Positions 22,617-29,943 of a stretch of DNA of 34,035 bases are shown here, piece after piece. This DNA is from Thermoproteota archaeon. GTDB taxonomy: Archaea; Thermoproteota; Thermoprotei_A; Sulfolobales; Pyrodictiaceae. The DNA is taken from the NCBI GenBank assembly GCA_013153145.1, contig JAADEY010000038.1, forward strand, positions 1 through 34,035. The letters run 5' to 3'. The notes under the pieces are model-generated. The model searched no databases. It saw only the letters and a program-made list of their open reading frames with translations, and was not told the origin of the DNA. Each line of letters opens with the position of its first letter. The first letter of the stretch is position 1. A program made the translations under genes and the position numbers.

Positions 22617-23311
22617 GCCTCCACCCGCCTGAGCAGGGCCTTGAACAGCCTATAGATTTGGGATGCCTCGCCGGGGCTTGGGGCTCCACGGAAGATTACG
22701 TGTCTTAGGGCTGCCTCCGCGCCCTCCCTTCTCTGCTCCTCCGCGTATGCCTCGACAAGCCTCCTTATCATCGCCCGTAGCGAGTCCAGCTGCCTGCATG
22801 AAGCAGCCCTGTATCCGAGCCTATCCCCGAGGATCCTCGCCTTAGACGCCTCGTAGAGCACCACCGCTACCGACTGGGCGAGGTTCAGCACGGGGTACTC
22901 GGGGTTGGCTGGTATCGTTACGAGTACGTCGCATAGCCTTATCTCCTCCCTCGTAAGACCGACGCTCTCCCTACCGAACACTATCGCGGCACTCTCGTAC
23001 CTCGCAAGGAGCAGGGGCAATGCATCCAGCTCGAGCGCTGTCCTCAGGGCGTCCCAGTCGTTGTGCCGTGCAGAGGTGCAGACGGAGATACACACACCAT
23101 CCAGCGCCTCCTCTAGGCCCTCAACAACCCTTACCCATGCAAGCCACCTCCTCGCATGCGCAGCGTACCTTATCACCTCCTCATCGTCGAGCCGCACCCG
23201 TGGCGAGACTAGGTAGATCTCGTCAACACCCATGTTGACCGCGGTTCTCACAGCCATGCCGAGGTTTGTCTCGCCCTCAGTGCCGACAAGCACGAGCCGG
23301 AGATTCCTCAA
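22613..23311 (-). CDS. trmJ: tRNA 2'-O-methyltransferase TrmJ (SPOUT family)
   Basis: A SpoU/TrmH-type knot methylase that methylates the ribose of nucleotide 32 in tRNA (cytidine in archaeal enzymes). Motif 1 is NLGMAVRTAVNMG, motif 2 IVFGRESVGLTREEI, and motif 3 IPANPEYPVLNLAQSVAVVL; a helical C-terminal extension follows. I prefer the TTG at 23311 as start (232 aa), because GGAG lies 4 nt upstream and the product then begins directly with RNLRLVLVG; TTG 23332 and GTG 23323 are in-frame alternatives. It overlaps the HemK-like gene by 35 bp. Confidence 0.9.
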   Translation of the reverse strand: MRNLRLVLVGTEGETNLGMAVRTAVNMGVDEIYLVSPRVRLDDEEVIRYAAHARRWLAWVRVVEGLEEALDGVCISVCTSARHNDWDALRTALELDALPLLLARYESAAIVFGRESVGLTREEIRLCDVLVTIPANPEYPVLNLAQSVAVVLYEASKARILGDRLGYRAASCRQLDSLRAMIRRLVEAYAEEQRREGAEAALRHVIFRGAPSPGEASQIYRLFKALLRRVEA

Positions 23312-23870
23312 GGCACTCCGCACCCAGAACAACCGTGTAGAGGGTCTCGAAGAACAGTCTCCTCGAAATAACCCTCACCACCCTAAAACCGAGCCACCCA
23401 GCATACTCCATGAAGCCCTTCAAGCTCCCCGACAGGCTGGAGAACGTGACGACGAGTATGCATGAGCGGCACCCGGCGAGGCTCGTGAGGAGCCTCAACG
23501 CCTCCCGGAGGCCGCCGCACCACTGTAGCTCCTCGGGCCCGCTGCACGCGTCGGGCAGGTATGGCGTGTTGAAGATGACAAGCAGGCTCCCGGCGCCGCG
23601 CCTCAGCCAAGACGCATTGTCAGCCTGCACGACGTCCACGAGGTGGGATAGGAGGCCGTGGAGGGTGGCGACGCTGCACGGGTCTATATCGGATAGGACG
23701 ACGTAGCTGCTACTCCTACATGCAGTCCTAGCCACAACCCCACTGCCAGCACCAATCTCCACGCAGAGACGCGCGGCACCCGCAGCCTCGGCCGCCTCCA
23801 TGGTCTGCCATGTGTCCTCGGCGGGTGGGTAGGGTGACGGCCACCCTCCACAACTATACCCGATCCTCAA
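23277..23870 (-). CDS. HemK/Mtq2-like protein N5-glutamine methyltransferase
   Basis: A 197-residue class I methyltransferase of the type that modifies the GGQ motif glutamine of release factor 1. Visible are YPPAEDTWQTMEA (~15-27), which is characteristic of the archaeal/eukaryotic Mtq2 group, the SAM loop CVEIGAGSGVVA, DIDPC, and the catalytic motif as NTPYLP (usually NPPY; Thr replaces the first Pro). Archaeal Mtq2 works with a Trm112-like partner, not seen here. A TTG at 23870 gives a start that fits the homologous N-terminus (RIGYSCGGWP); longer frames lie inside ksgA. It overlaps ksgA by 17 bp. Confidence 0.8.
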   Translation of the reverse strand: MRIGYSCGGWPSPYPPAEDTWQTMEAAEAAGAARLCVEIGAGSGVVARTACRSSSYVVLSDIDPCSVATLHGLLSHLVDVVQADNASWLRRGAGSLLVIFNTPYLPDACSGPEELQWCGGLREALRLLTSLAGCRSCILVVTFSSLSGSLKGFMEYAGWLGFRVVRVISRRLFFETLYTVVLGAECLEESPARACRH

Positions 23871-24600
23871 GACAAGCCTTCTCCGCCAGCTCCAGGAACT
23901 CCTCCACACTTAACTGGTAGACCCTCCTACCCTCCAACCCCTCCAGCCTAGACCCAATACACTTCTCCGCAACCCTCGAGGCCAGCTTCCTCCGCTGGGA
24001 GAACATGCATCTAGCGAGCCTCTCGAGGCACTCAAAGAGCCTGTCGTCGAGTGTACGGGTTCTCTCAAGCAGCACGAGCCTCGATGCAACCCTTGGCCTC
24101 GGCTTGAAGCATGAAGGCGGGTATATGGGGCCGAGCCTCACACGGTACACGCTCCTCACAATCACCGTTATCCTACCATAACTCCTCTCACCCGGCCCCG
24201 AGGCCAGCCTGTCAGCAACCTCCTTCTGGAGGACGAGGACAGCATCACCCCGGGCACGCCTAGCGAGAAGGACTAGGAGGGGGCCCGTTATGCTATAGGG
24301 TATGCTCCCGAAGACAACGTCAAACGCGACAAGCCTGACGGGTGGATGGAGGGCATCCGCGACGACCAGGTCGGCGAGCGAGGAATCCTGGAGAGCCCTC
24401 AAGCAGGGCGATAGCAGCTCATCGACCTCCAAGCCCACGAGGTACTTGACGTGGCCGGCAACCCTCCTGGTGAGGGCTCCACAACCCACACCAACCTCGA
24501 GGACGACGCCCCTGCCTCGGATCCTAGAGGCAACGTCTCTTAGGAGCTTGCTGCAGGTTGTGAAGTGCTGGCCAAGCCTATGTAGCCTGTCCCTCGGCAC
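23854..24600 (-). CDS. ksgA: rRNA adenine dimethylase KsgA/Dim1
   Basis: This enzyme dimethylates two adjacent adenines in helix 45 of 16S rRNA, a late quality-control step in ribosome assembly. It has LGQHF near the start, SAM motif VLEVGVGCGALTR, LVGLEVDELL, VVADALHPP, and a C-terminal helical domain with PPSCFKPRPRVASRLVLL. The catalytic motif IV, normally N-(L/I)-P-Y, reads SIPY (VVFGSIPYSITGP), a substitution of a usually invariant Asn. GTG 24600 is chosen because it gives PRDRLHRLGQHF, as in relatives; it overlaps DUF655 by 23 bp. Length (248 aa) is normal. Confidence 0.9.
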   Translation of the reverse strand: MPRDRLHRLGQHFTTCSKLLRDVASRIRGRGVVLEVGVGCGALTRRVAGHVKYLVGLEVDELLSPCLRALQDSSLADLVVADALHPPVRLVAFDVVFGSIPYSITGPLLVLLARRARGDAVLVLQKEVADRLASGPGERSYGRITVIVRSVYRVRLGPIYPPSCFKPRPRVASRLVLLERTRTLDDRLFECLERLARCMFSQRRKLASRVAEKCIGSRLEGLEGRRVYQLSVEEFLELAEKACLEDRV

Positions 24601-25282
24601 CGCCGCGACCCATCCCGAGCTTCTGGTATATGCGCTCAAGGTACCTCAGGTAGAGGGGCTGCACTGCCTGGGGGCCCGGCCTCCTCGGGGGCTTAACGAA
24701 GAGGTAGTACTTCTCGCCTCCCTTCAGCTCGGCTATTATCCTCTCCTTTATCGCCTTCACCGGGTCTATGTTGACCCTCTCCCTTATGTCCTCGAAGCTC
24801 TCGAACGGCCTGGTCTCCCTCTGCTTCAGTATCTTCATCAGCGTCTTCTTTCCCACGCCTGGGAGTAGCTCGAGGCTATGCATCCTAAGCGTTATGGGGC
24901 CAGCGATGTTGAAGAACTCGACGAACACCTTCTCCTTAGCCTTTATAATCTCCTCTAGCACCTCGTTGAGCGTGTCCCTTGCAACGCTCGTTAGATCATC
25001 ATAGGTTATGGCCGTGTCTATCCGTTGTATCTTAAGCCTCAATTCCTTCTCCGGCCCCACGTAGACCCTCTCCTTGAGGCTGAGGCTTGCATTGGGGCGC
25101 GGGGTGGCTTCGAGCAGCATGAAGTAGTCCTCGCCTATGAGCTGGACGACTGGACGGTTGCGGTGGGCTGGGTGCCGGTCAATCGGGTTGCCCAGCGGCA
25201 AGTAGTCTAGCACGTAGGCGTAGAGCTCATAGTACCTAGGCTCCTTCTCCCTCCGCCCCCTTCTACGCCGTCCACGATGCAA
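24578..25282 (-). CDS. DUF655 family protein (HhH domain)
   Basis: A 234-residue archaeal DUF655 protein. It has an N-terminal beta-rich, OB-like part (YYELYAYVLDYLPLGNPI, VVQLIGEDYFMLLEA), and a helix-hairpin-helix section with SLELLPGVGKKTLMKILKQR (~136-155), a nucleic-acid-binding motif. Function is not established, but the family lies next to rpo4, rpl21e and ksgA in many archaea, which fits RNA binding in ribosome biogenesis. The TTG at 25282 has AGGTG 8 nt upstream, supporting this start. Confidence 0.88.
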   Translation of the reverse strand: MHRGRRRRGRREKEPRYYELYAYVLDYLPLGNPIDRHPAHRNRPVVQLIGEDYFMLLEATPRPNASLSLKERVYVGPEKELRLKIQRIDTAITYDDLTSVARDTLNEVLEEIIKAKEKVFVEFFNIAGPITLRMHSLELLPGVGKKTLMKILKQRETRPFESFEDIRERVNIDPVKAIKERIIAELKGGEKYYLFVKPPRRPGPQAVQPLYLRYLERIYQKLGMGRGGAEGQAT

Positions 25283-25356
25283 TATGATAGCACCTTCGTG
25301 TGCCTCACTAGGCCCAGTGTATAGGGGCCTATGAAGGGGTTAGAAGCTTACCTACC

Positions 25357-25707
25357 CTACTCGCCTTCCTCTGACATGCATGTAGACTTAAGAATCTCGA
25401 TGATCTTTTCAATCTCACTGGTCTCCAGAAGCCTGCCCTCGAAGTCAAGCATTATCCTGACCTCATCGATCGTCTCGGGTAGTATGCTTACGAGCATCGC
25501 TGCCGTTATATCCTTGAGACCCAGCTCCTCCCTCAGCATCCTATAGGCCTTCTCGGCCTCCTCCTCGCCGCACTTGCTGAACATCTCCAGGTACCGGTAG
25601 GTGGATTCTACAACAAGGCTCGTCTCCTCCCTATCCTCGTTGAGCCTCCTAGCGACAATAGCCTTGGCGACCGGAACCGGGACATACTCCTTAGAGACTA
25701 TCTGCAA
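25357..25707 (-). CDS. rpo4: DNA-directed RNA polymerase subunit Rpo4 (F)
   Basis: Rpo4 forms the polymerase stalk with Rpo7 and helps initiation, elongation and termination. The protein reads VSKEYVPVPVAKAIVARR at the start, then a helical body with LEMFSKCGEEEAEKAYRML and the C-terminal HRDC-like part (LPETIDEVRIMLDF). I choose TTG 25707 (116 aa) because a strong GGAGGTGG site lies 5-6 nt upstream; the ATG at 25731 would place that site inside the coding region. It follows L21e in the conserved L21e-Rpo4-DUF655-KsgA order. Confidence 0.92.
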   Translation of the reverse strand: MQIVSKEYVPVPVAKAIVARRLNEDREETSLVVESTYRYLEMFSKCGEEEAEKAYRMLREELGLKDITAAMLVSILPETIDEVRIMLDFEGRLLETSEIEKIIEILKSTCMSEEGE

Positions 25708-25772
25708 GACACCACCTCCACGCGAAACCATTGAGGCGGGGCGTGGGCGGGCCCTGGCCGCCCTCCCTTCTT

Positions 25773-26099
25773 TCAGCTTGAGGAGGCCTCCTCCTTAGGC
25801 ATGCTCGCCGGGGCTGGGCGTAGATGCTCGGGCCTCACGAACAAGATCTTCGTCTTACTCCCGACCTTGACCTCTACTATGTAGGCCTTCCCCCTCTTAC
25901 CGGTTATGATGCCGACCTTGCCGTGGTAGCGGCGGTGAGGCATCCCCTTGTGGACTGAGGGGTTTATCTTGATGTAGACCCTGTCGCCGGGCTTGTAGTC
26001 GTACATTAGCAGGCTTAGTGGAGGGACAGCCCCCCTCTCACGGATATGCTTCTTCAACAGCTTCCTAGTCCTATGCCTATAGCCCCTGGAGGCCTTCAA
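25773..26099 (-). CDS. rpl21e: 50S ribosomal protein L21e
   Basis: A 108-residue large-subunit protein with the usual basic N-terminus (ASRGYRHRTRKLLKKHIRER) and the SH3-like body DYKPGDRVYIKINPSVHKGM, PHRRYHGKVGIITGKRGKAY. The C-terminus has a short acidic/serine tail. It starts with TTG 26099, and GGTGA lies 7 nt upstream. It follows pus10 by 24 bp. Confidence 0.96.
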   Translation of the reverse strand: MKASRGYRHRTRKLLKKHIRERGAVPPLSLLMYDYKPGDRVYIKINPSVHKGMPHRRYHGKVGIITGKRGKAYIVEVKVGSKTKILFVRPEHLRPAPASMPKEEASSS

Positions 26100-26123
26100 C
26101 TCACCATCACCCTCCCGGCAGCC

Positions 26124-27431
26124 TCAACCAATACCCTCAAAGGCTACAACATCCAGCTCTGCGCAATATAACTCTTTCTTGATCACATCGGCGAAGCTGG
26201 GGCGGGTGTCGCCGCCATCCCCGTCAACCAGCTCCTTGACGTAGAGGCCTCCCTCACACTTCACCAGCGCCTCGAAGCAGCGTGGGGTCAGCAGCCTCGT
26301 CTTTACGGCGTAGACCATGCGTTCCCTCACTATGTCGGGCCTCCGGTGCCTAACCCTCCTCGGGGTCCTCTGCCTAACGATCCTGTTCCTGAACTCCTCC
26401 TCAATCCTCGCGAGATCCTCGGCTGTTACGGGCTCCGATGACACCACAAGAGCCCTGTAGACCTTCACATGCCTCGACTTCTCCTCCTTTATCTCCCTCA
26501 CATCCCTCCTCCTAGCCTCCCCGAGCAGCCTGACCTCTACCAGTCGACGCGCCCACGCGTTCACTCTCTCCTCGGCCTCCCGGAGGGGTGTTAGGCGGTT
26601 CGTGGGCCTCTTCACCTCGACTATGAACGGCCTACCCGTGCCCAGCATCCTTACGTCGACGTCCTCCCGGCCGGAGGCGTGGAGGATCAGCTCCTCTCCC
26701 CCGTAGAGCCTTAGGAGGGGTGCAAGTGCCTCCTCAACGGAGAAGGGGTACTTCTTTACACCGGTGGCTGTTATCCATGCTGACTGTGAGACCCTTCTGG
26801 CAGGCTTCCAGTAGATGCCCCGGATCAGTAGCGGCATGAGCTTCAGCTCAACCCTGCCCGACGGGATATGCACCTCTAGCAGTGCGTCCGGCGAGTCGAA
26901 GTCCACTGGTATACCCGTCGACGCCTGCACCCTCTTGCCGACCTCGCGTTTAACCTCAGAGCCTATGCTCTCAGCGTACCGCAGCATGAACCTCTGCTTA
27001 AACTCCTCCTCAGCCATCCTAATAGCCGGCTCGACGTGAGCAGCCACAAGGAAGCTCCTAACCCTACACCTCTCCCTCAACAGCCTGGCCGCCTCCGTGG
27101 ACACCCGCCTAATGAACTCCTCGAGATCGCCTCCGCAGATCACGCAGGGCCTGGGCTCGAGCTTCGAGCCCGTGAGCTCCTCGTAGAGGGTCTCGGCCTG
27201 CCTCCCTATATTCGGGGCTAGGTCGAGGAACGCCTTCTTCGCCTCCTCATCGCCCTCCCTAATCGCCGCGTGAAGCATCATCACGATGGCTCTCTTGAGC
27301 GCATCCCCCCTCTCCCTATTACTCCACCCCCTGCCAAGCAGCGCGAACATCCTCCCGAGACAGTTATCGCAGAGCGGCGCCTCGCGTAGCAGCTCCCACG
27401 CCTTATCGATGAGCCCCCTCCACCCCGGCAT
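26124..27431 (-). CDS. pus10: tRNA pseudouridine synthase Pus10
   Basis: Pus10 makes pseudouridine 54 and 55 in the T loop of archaeal tRNAs. The N-terminal THUMP-containing domain carries two CxxC pairs (LCDNCLGRMF and PCVICGG) that bind zinc. The catalytic domain has ASGREDVDVRMLGTGRPFIV, whose GRED-x-D Asp is the nucleophile, and RVRHRRPDIVRERMVYAV towards the end. I use ATG 27431 (435 aa); GTG at 27446 or 27455 would add a few residues. The preceding gene looks like the methyltransferase that acts on Pus10's product. Confidence 0.92.
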   Translation of the reverse strand: MPGWRGLIDKAWELLREAPLCDNCLGRMFALLGRGWSNRERGDALKRAIVMMLHAAIREGDEEAKKAFLDLAPNIGRQAETLYEELTGSKLEPRPCVICGGDLEEFIRRVSTEAARLLRERCRVRSFLVAAHVEPAIRMAEEEFKQRFMLRYAESIGSEVKREVGKRVQASTGIPVDFDSPDALLEVHIPSGRVELKLMPLLIRGIYWKPARRVSQSAWITATGVKKYPFSVEEALAPLLRLYGGEELILHASGREDVDVRMLGTGRPFIVEVKRPTNRLTPLREAEERVNAWARRLVEVRLLGEARRRDVREIKEEKSRHVKVYRALVVSSEPVTAEDLARIEEEFRNRIVRQRTPRRVRHRRPDIVRERMVYAVKTRLLTPRCFEALVKCEGGLYVKELVDGDGGDTRPSFADVIKKELYCAELDVVAFEGIG

Positions 27432-27442
27432 CTCAGCGCCAG

Positions 27443-27895
27443 TCACTCTCCACACACCACGTCAGCCCTCATGAGTATGACTGCTGCTAAAAACCATGCA
27501 TACAGCCTCACACCCCCAACAACTGCAAGGGGTGCAGGCAGCCGTATGCAGTCACAGCACTCCCGGAGCGCCTCGGTGTGGCTGCAGCACCCCTCAGTGT
27601 CTAGGGGCTTGTTCCTTGCAAGTTCTACGCCGGGCACCTTGCCGTAGAGTATTGCGCGGCGTATAAGCCCGGTGCATGACTCCTCGTCCATGCGTAGCCC
27701 GCGCAGCCTCCAGGGCTTAAACACGGCCAGGTATCCATCACTGAACCTGTTTACTAGCAGTACGTCCCTCCTAATACTGTTTGAGAGCAGTAGAGTATAT
27801 GATGCGACCCTGCAGAGCCCGAGAATCTTCCAGGGTGTAAGGGGTACCAGGGGCTCCATCCATTCAACGAGTACGGTTCTACTGTAGCGGGCCAA
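27443..27895 (-). CDS. TrmY-like protein (possible tRNA pseudouridine-54 N1-methyltransferase), shortened
   Basis: The N-terminal half resembles TrmY (COG1901/DUF358): LGLCRVASYTLLLSNSIRRD corresponds to the TrmY pattern of a leucine/cysteine/arginine helix followed by SHDIRRDV, and LRMDEESCTGLIRRAI matches the SPDE...IKKAL segment. TrmY is a SPOUT methylase that converts pseudouridine 54 to its N1-methyl form. At 150 residues this protein is about 45 shorter than typical TrmY, and the usual GDH-type SAM knot loop is not evident in the cysteine-rich C-terminal part (EGCCSHTEALRECCDCIRLP), so activity is uncertain. TTG 27895 overlaps srp54 by 17 bp; ATG 27859 would cut the matching N-terminus. 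Next gene is pus10, which makes its would-be substrate. Confidence 0.55.
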   Translation of the reverse strand: MARYSRTVLVEWMEPLVPLTPWKILGLCRVASYTLLLSNSIRRDVLLVNRFSDGYLAVFKPWRLRGLRMDEESCTGLIRRAILYGKVPGVELARNKPLDTEGCCSHTEALRECCDCIRLPAPLAVVGGVRLYAWFLAAVILMRADVVCGE

Positions 27896-29240
27896 GCTTC
27901 TTCAACACCTTCTCGGCGAAGTCCTTCCTCTTCCTAAGCTGGCGTAGGAACTTCTCAAGCGTCTTATAGTAGTTCATGAGGTCCTTCACGTCGCTCAGCT
28001 CAACTCCAGCGCCTATCGCTATCCTACGCATCCTCGACTTGTCTATTATCGATGGATTGTCCAGCTCCTCGTAGGTCATAGAGTTTATTGCTGCTATCCA
28101 CTTGTCTATCTTCTTCTCACCTAGCTTGGCAACCTTGTCGACAGAGTCAACCATCAACCCCATCCCGGGGAGCATCTGTATTATCTTCCTCAACGGGCCG
28201 AGCTTCCTGAGCTGTATGAGTTGCTGATATATTATCCTCATGTTTAGTTTTCCTTCCAGTATCTGGCGGACCGACTTCTCAAGCTCCTTCTCGGAGGTTA
28301 CTCTCTCTATGCGCTCCAGCAGGCCCTCTATATCGCCTATACCCATTATCCTTGCAACGAACCTCTTCGGCTTGAATACCTCGATCTCAGTGACGTCCTC
28401 GCCGGTGCCTATGAACTTTATCTGTGCGCCGGTGGCGGCGACGGCTGAGAGCGCGCCGCCTCCCTTAGCGGTGCCATCCATCTTGGTGACTATTATGCTC
28501 CCTATGGGCGTGTACTCGTGAAACCTCTTCGCGAGATCATAGCTCTTCTGGCCCATGGCGGCGTCTATGACCAGCATGACCTCGTCTGGGTCTATTGCCT
28601 CGGATATCTTCTTCATCTCGTCTAGGAGTGACTGTTCCTCGCCGTAGCCGTGCCTGCCGGCGGTATCGACTATTATCACCTCGGCGCCCATGTCTTTGAG
28701 CCTCTCTACACCCCTCCTCGCTATCCCCACTGCATCCTTCTCCCCGGGTTCACCGTAGAACATTGCACCGACCCTGGTGGCTAGCTGTTTGAGCTGCTCA
28801 TATGCTCCCGGACGGTAGGTGTCTGCGGCTACAAGTCCCACCCTGTAGCCCTCCATCCTGTAGTAGTAGGCCAGCTTGGCGGCGGTTGTGGTCTTGCCGC
28901 TTCCCTGCACTCCTACGAGCATTATCACGTATGGTGTGTGGTCCGGCTTTACTTCGGGCTCCTTGTCGCCTCCGAACATCTCTACGAGTTTATCGTAGGT
29001 TATCTTTATCAGCCAGTCCCTCCTCGAGACACCCGGCGGCGGCCTCTCCTTTAAAGCCTTCTCCTTGATCTCCTTGGTGAGCTTGAACACGAGCCTTACG
29101 TTGACATCGGCGCTCAGCAGTGCCCGCTGCAGCTCCCTTATGAACTCCCTAACCAGCTGCTCGTAGCTCCCCTCCCCCTTCACCAGCCTCCTCACAGCCC
29201 TGCGTATGTCGTCGAGGCCCGGCAGCCTAACCCCCTCCAG
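27879..29240 (-). CDS. srp54: signal recognition particle GTPase SRP54; start codon non-canonical or truncated
   Basis: SRP54 binds signal peptides and 7S RNA and, through its GTPase, docks ribosomes to the FtsY receptor at the membrane. N domain (ELQRALLSADVNVRLVFKLT), G domain with P-loop GVQGSGKTTTAAKL, DTAGRHGYGEEQ, TKMDGTAKGGGALSA and a methionine-rich M domain (LPGMGLMVDSVDKVAKLGEK) are all present. The first ordinary start is GTG 29195 (438 aa), but the frame continues upstream with LEGVRLPGLDDIRRAVRRLV, matching the conserved SRP54 N-terminal helix. That extension has no ATG, GTG or TTG before the stop; CTG 29238-29240 is the likely initiator (453 aa). Confidence 0.93.
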   Translation of the reverse strand: MEGVRLPGLDDIRRAVRRLVKGEGSYEQLVREFIRELQRALLSADVNVRLVFKLTKEIKEKALKERPPPGVSRRDWLIKITYDKLVEMFGGDKEPEVKPDHTPYVIMLVGVQGSGKTTTAAKLAYYYRMEGYRVGLVAADTYRPGAYEQLKQLATRVGAMFYGEPGEKDAVGIARRGVERLKDMGAEVIIVDTAGRHGYGEEQSLLDEMKKISEAIDPDEVMLVIDAAMGQKSYDLAKRFHEYTPIGSIIVTKMDGTAKGGGALSAVAATGAQIKFIGTGEDVTEIEVFKPKRFVARIMGIGDIEGLLERIERVTSEKELEKSVRQILEGKLNMRIIYQQLIQLRKLGPLRKIIQMLPGMGLMVDSVDKVAKLGEKKIDKWIAAINSMTYEELDNPSIIDKSRMRRIAIGAGVELSDVKDLMNYYKTLEKFLRQLRKRKDFAEKVLKKLGPLQ

Positions 29241-29265
29241 GCTGGGTAAGGATCTACTCCCGGCC

Positions 29266-29276
29266 CCTTATTATTC
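29266..29276 (-). promoter_or_regulatory. TATA box of srp54
   Basis: The minus strand reads GAATAATAAGG. Transcription would start near 29243-29246, only a few bases before the CTG at 29240, implying a nearly leaderless mRNA and supporting a start upstream of GTG 29195. Confidence 0.6.
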
Positions 29277-29307
29277 CCGGGCTATGGCGCGGGGGCGGTG
29301 GTGGAAT

Positions 29308-29318
29308 CTTTATAAAAG
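29308..29318 (+). promoter_or_regulatory. TATA box of the NusA-like gene
   Basis: CTTTATAAAAG, the strongest TATA match in the window, with a purine-rich element just upstream. Transcription is predicted near 29335-29342, giving a leader of about 50 nt before the conserved coding start at 29390. Confidence 0.75.
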
Positions 29319-29389
29319 CGCTGCATAGTCTCCTGCACCATAGCAAGTGATGCAGTGAGCAAGCGTGAGGAAGGGCGAGGTGGTGCGCC

Positions 29390-29914
29390 ACGGTAAACAT
29401 ACCACTTGACTACATATGCGTCAAGAGCGGCGTTCTCTGCCCGAGGTGCCAGAGCCTCGTCGACAGTGGGAAGGTCGACCCACGTGAGGTCGACATAATG
29501 AGGGAGCTGATAAAGCTAGAGGAGTCGGGGATGCATGTACTGAAGAACGCGACATACTACAAGACATACTTCATAGACTCCGACATGGCTATAATAGTGA
29601 TCGACCTAGGCGTCGGCAGCAGCGTGCCAATATACACCAAGAACGCGAAGCCGATAGAGCACAAGCTCGGACAGGCACTCGGAATGAGGGTGAAGCTGAT
29701 CCCACGAACCGGCGACATAAGAAGCCTGGCAATGCACCTACTCTACCCCGCAAGGCTGCTGGGAGTCAACACGCTCTGGCTGCCGGACGGCAGCATAGAG
29801 TACGTTGTCAGGGTGAATAGGAGGGATAGGAGGATCATAGAGCCCCGCAGGGAGCTCTATGAGCGCATCCTCGGGGAGCTCGCCGGCAAGAAGGTAAGGA
29901 TAAGGTTCGAGTAA
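29390..29914 (+). CDS. NusA-like KH-domain protein with N-terminal zinc-knuckle; start codon ACG or frameshifted
   Basis: An archaeal NusA-related protein thought to act in transcription elongation/termination or RNA binding. Full conserved product (174 aa) starts VNIPLDYICVKSGVLCPRCQ, with Cys10, Cys17 and Cys20 as likely metal ligands, then two KH-like modules (IIVIDLGVGSSVPIYTKNAK; LLGVNTLWLPDGSIEYVVRV) and ends GKKVRIRFE. The first ordinary in-frame start is ATG 29498, which would delete the cysteine motif. In the conserved frame only ACG 29390-29392 sits properly, 7 nt after GAGGTG (29377-29382). Alternatively, one extra base near 29386-29391 separates it from GTG 29380/29383. Confidence 0.8.
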   Translation, partial: TVNIPLDYICVKSGVLCPRCQSLVDSGKVDPREVDIMRELIKLEESGMHVLKNATYYKTYFIDSDMAIIVIDLGVGSSVPIYTKNAKPIEHKLGQALGMRVKLIPRTGDIRSLAMHLLYPARLLGVNTLWLPDGSIEYVVRVNRRDRRIIEPRRELYERILGELAGKKVRIRFE

Positions 29915-29943
29915 CCACCGATACACGCCTCCAGGGCGGGAGG

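Noticed and set aside
29355-29396. Short upstream ORF GTG...TAA of 13 codons overlapping the NusA-like start
   Set aside because: It has no clear ribosome-binding site and may be chance; it is kept only as a possible alternative in the frameshift explanation.
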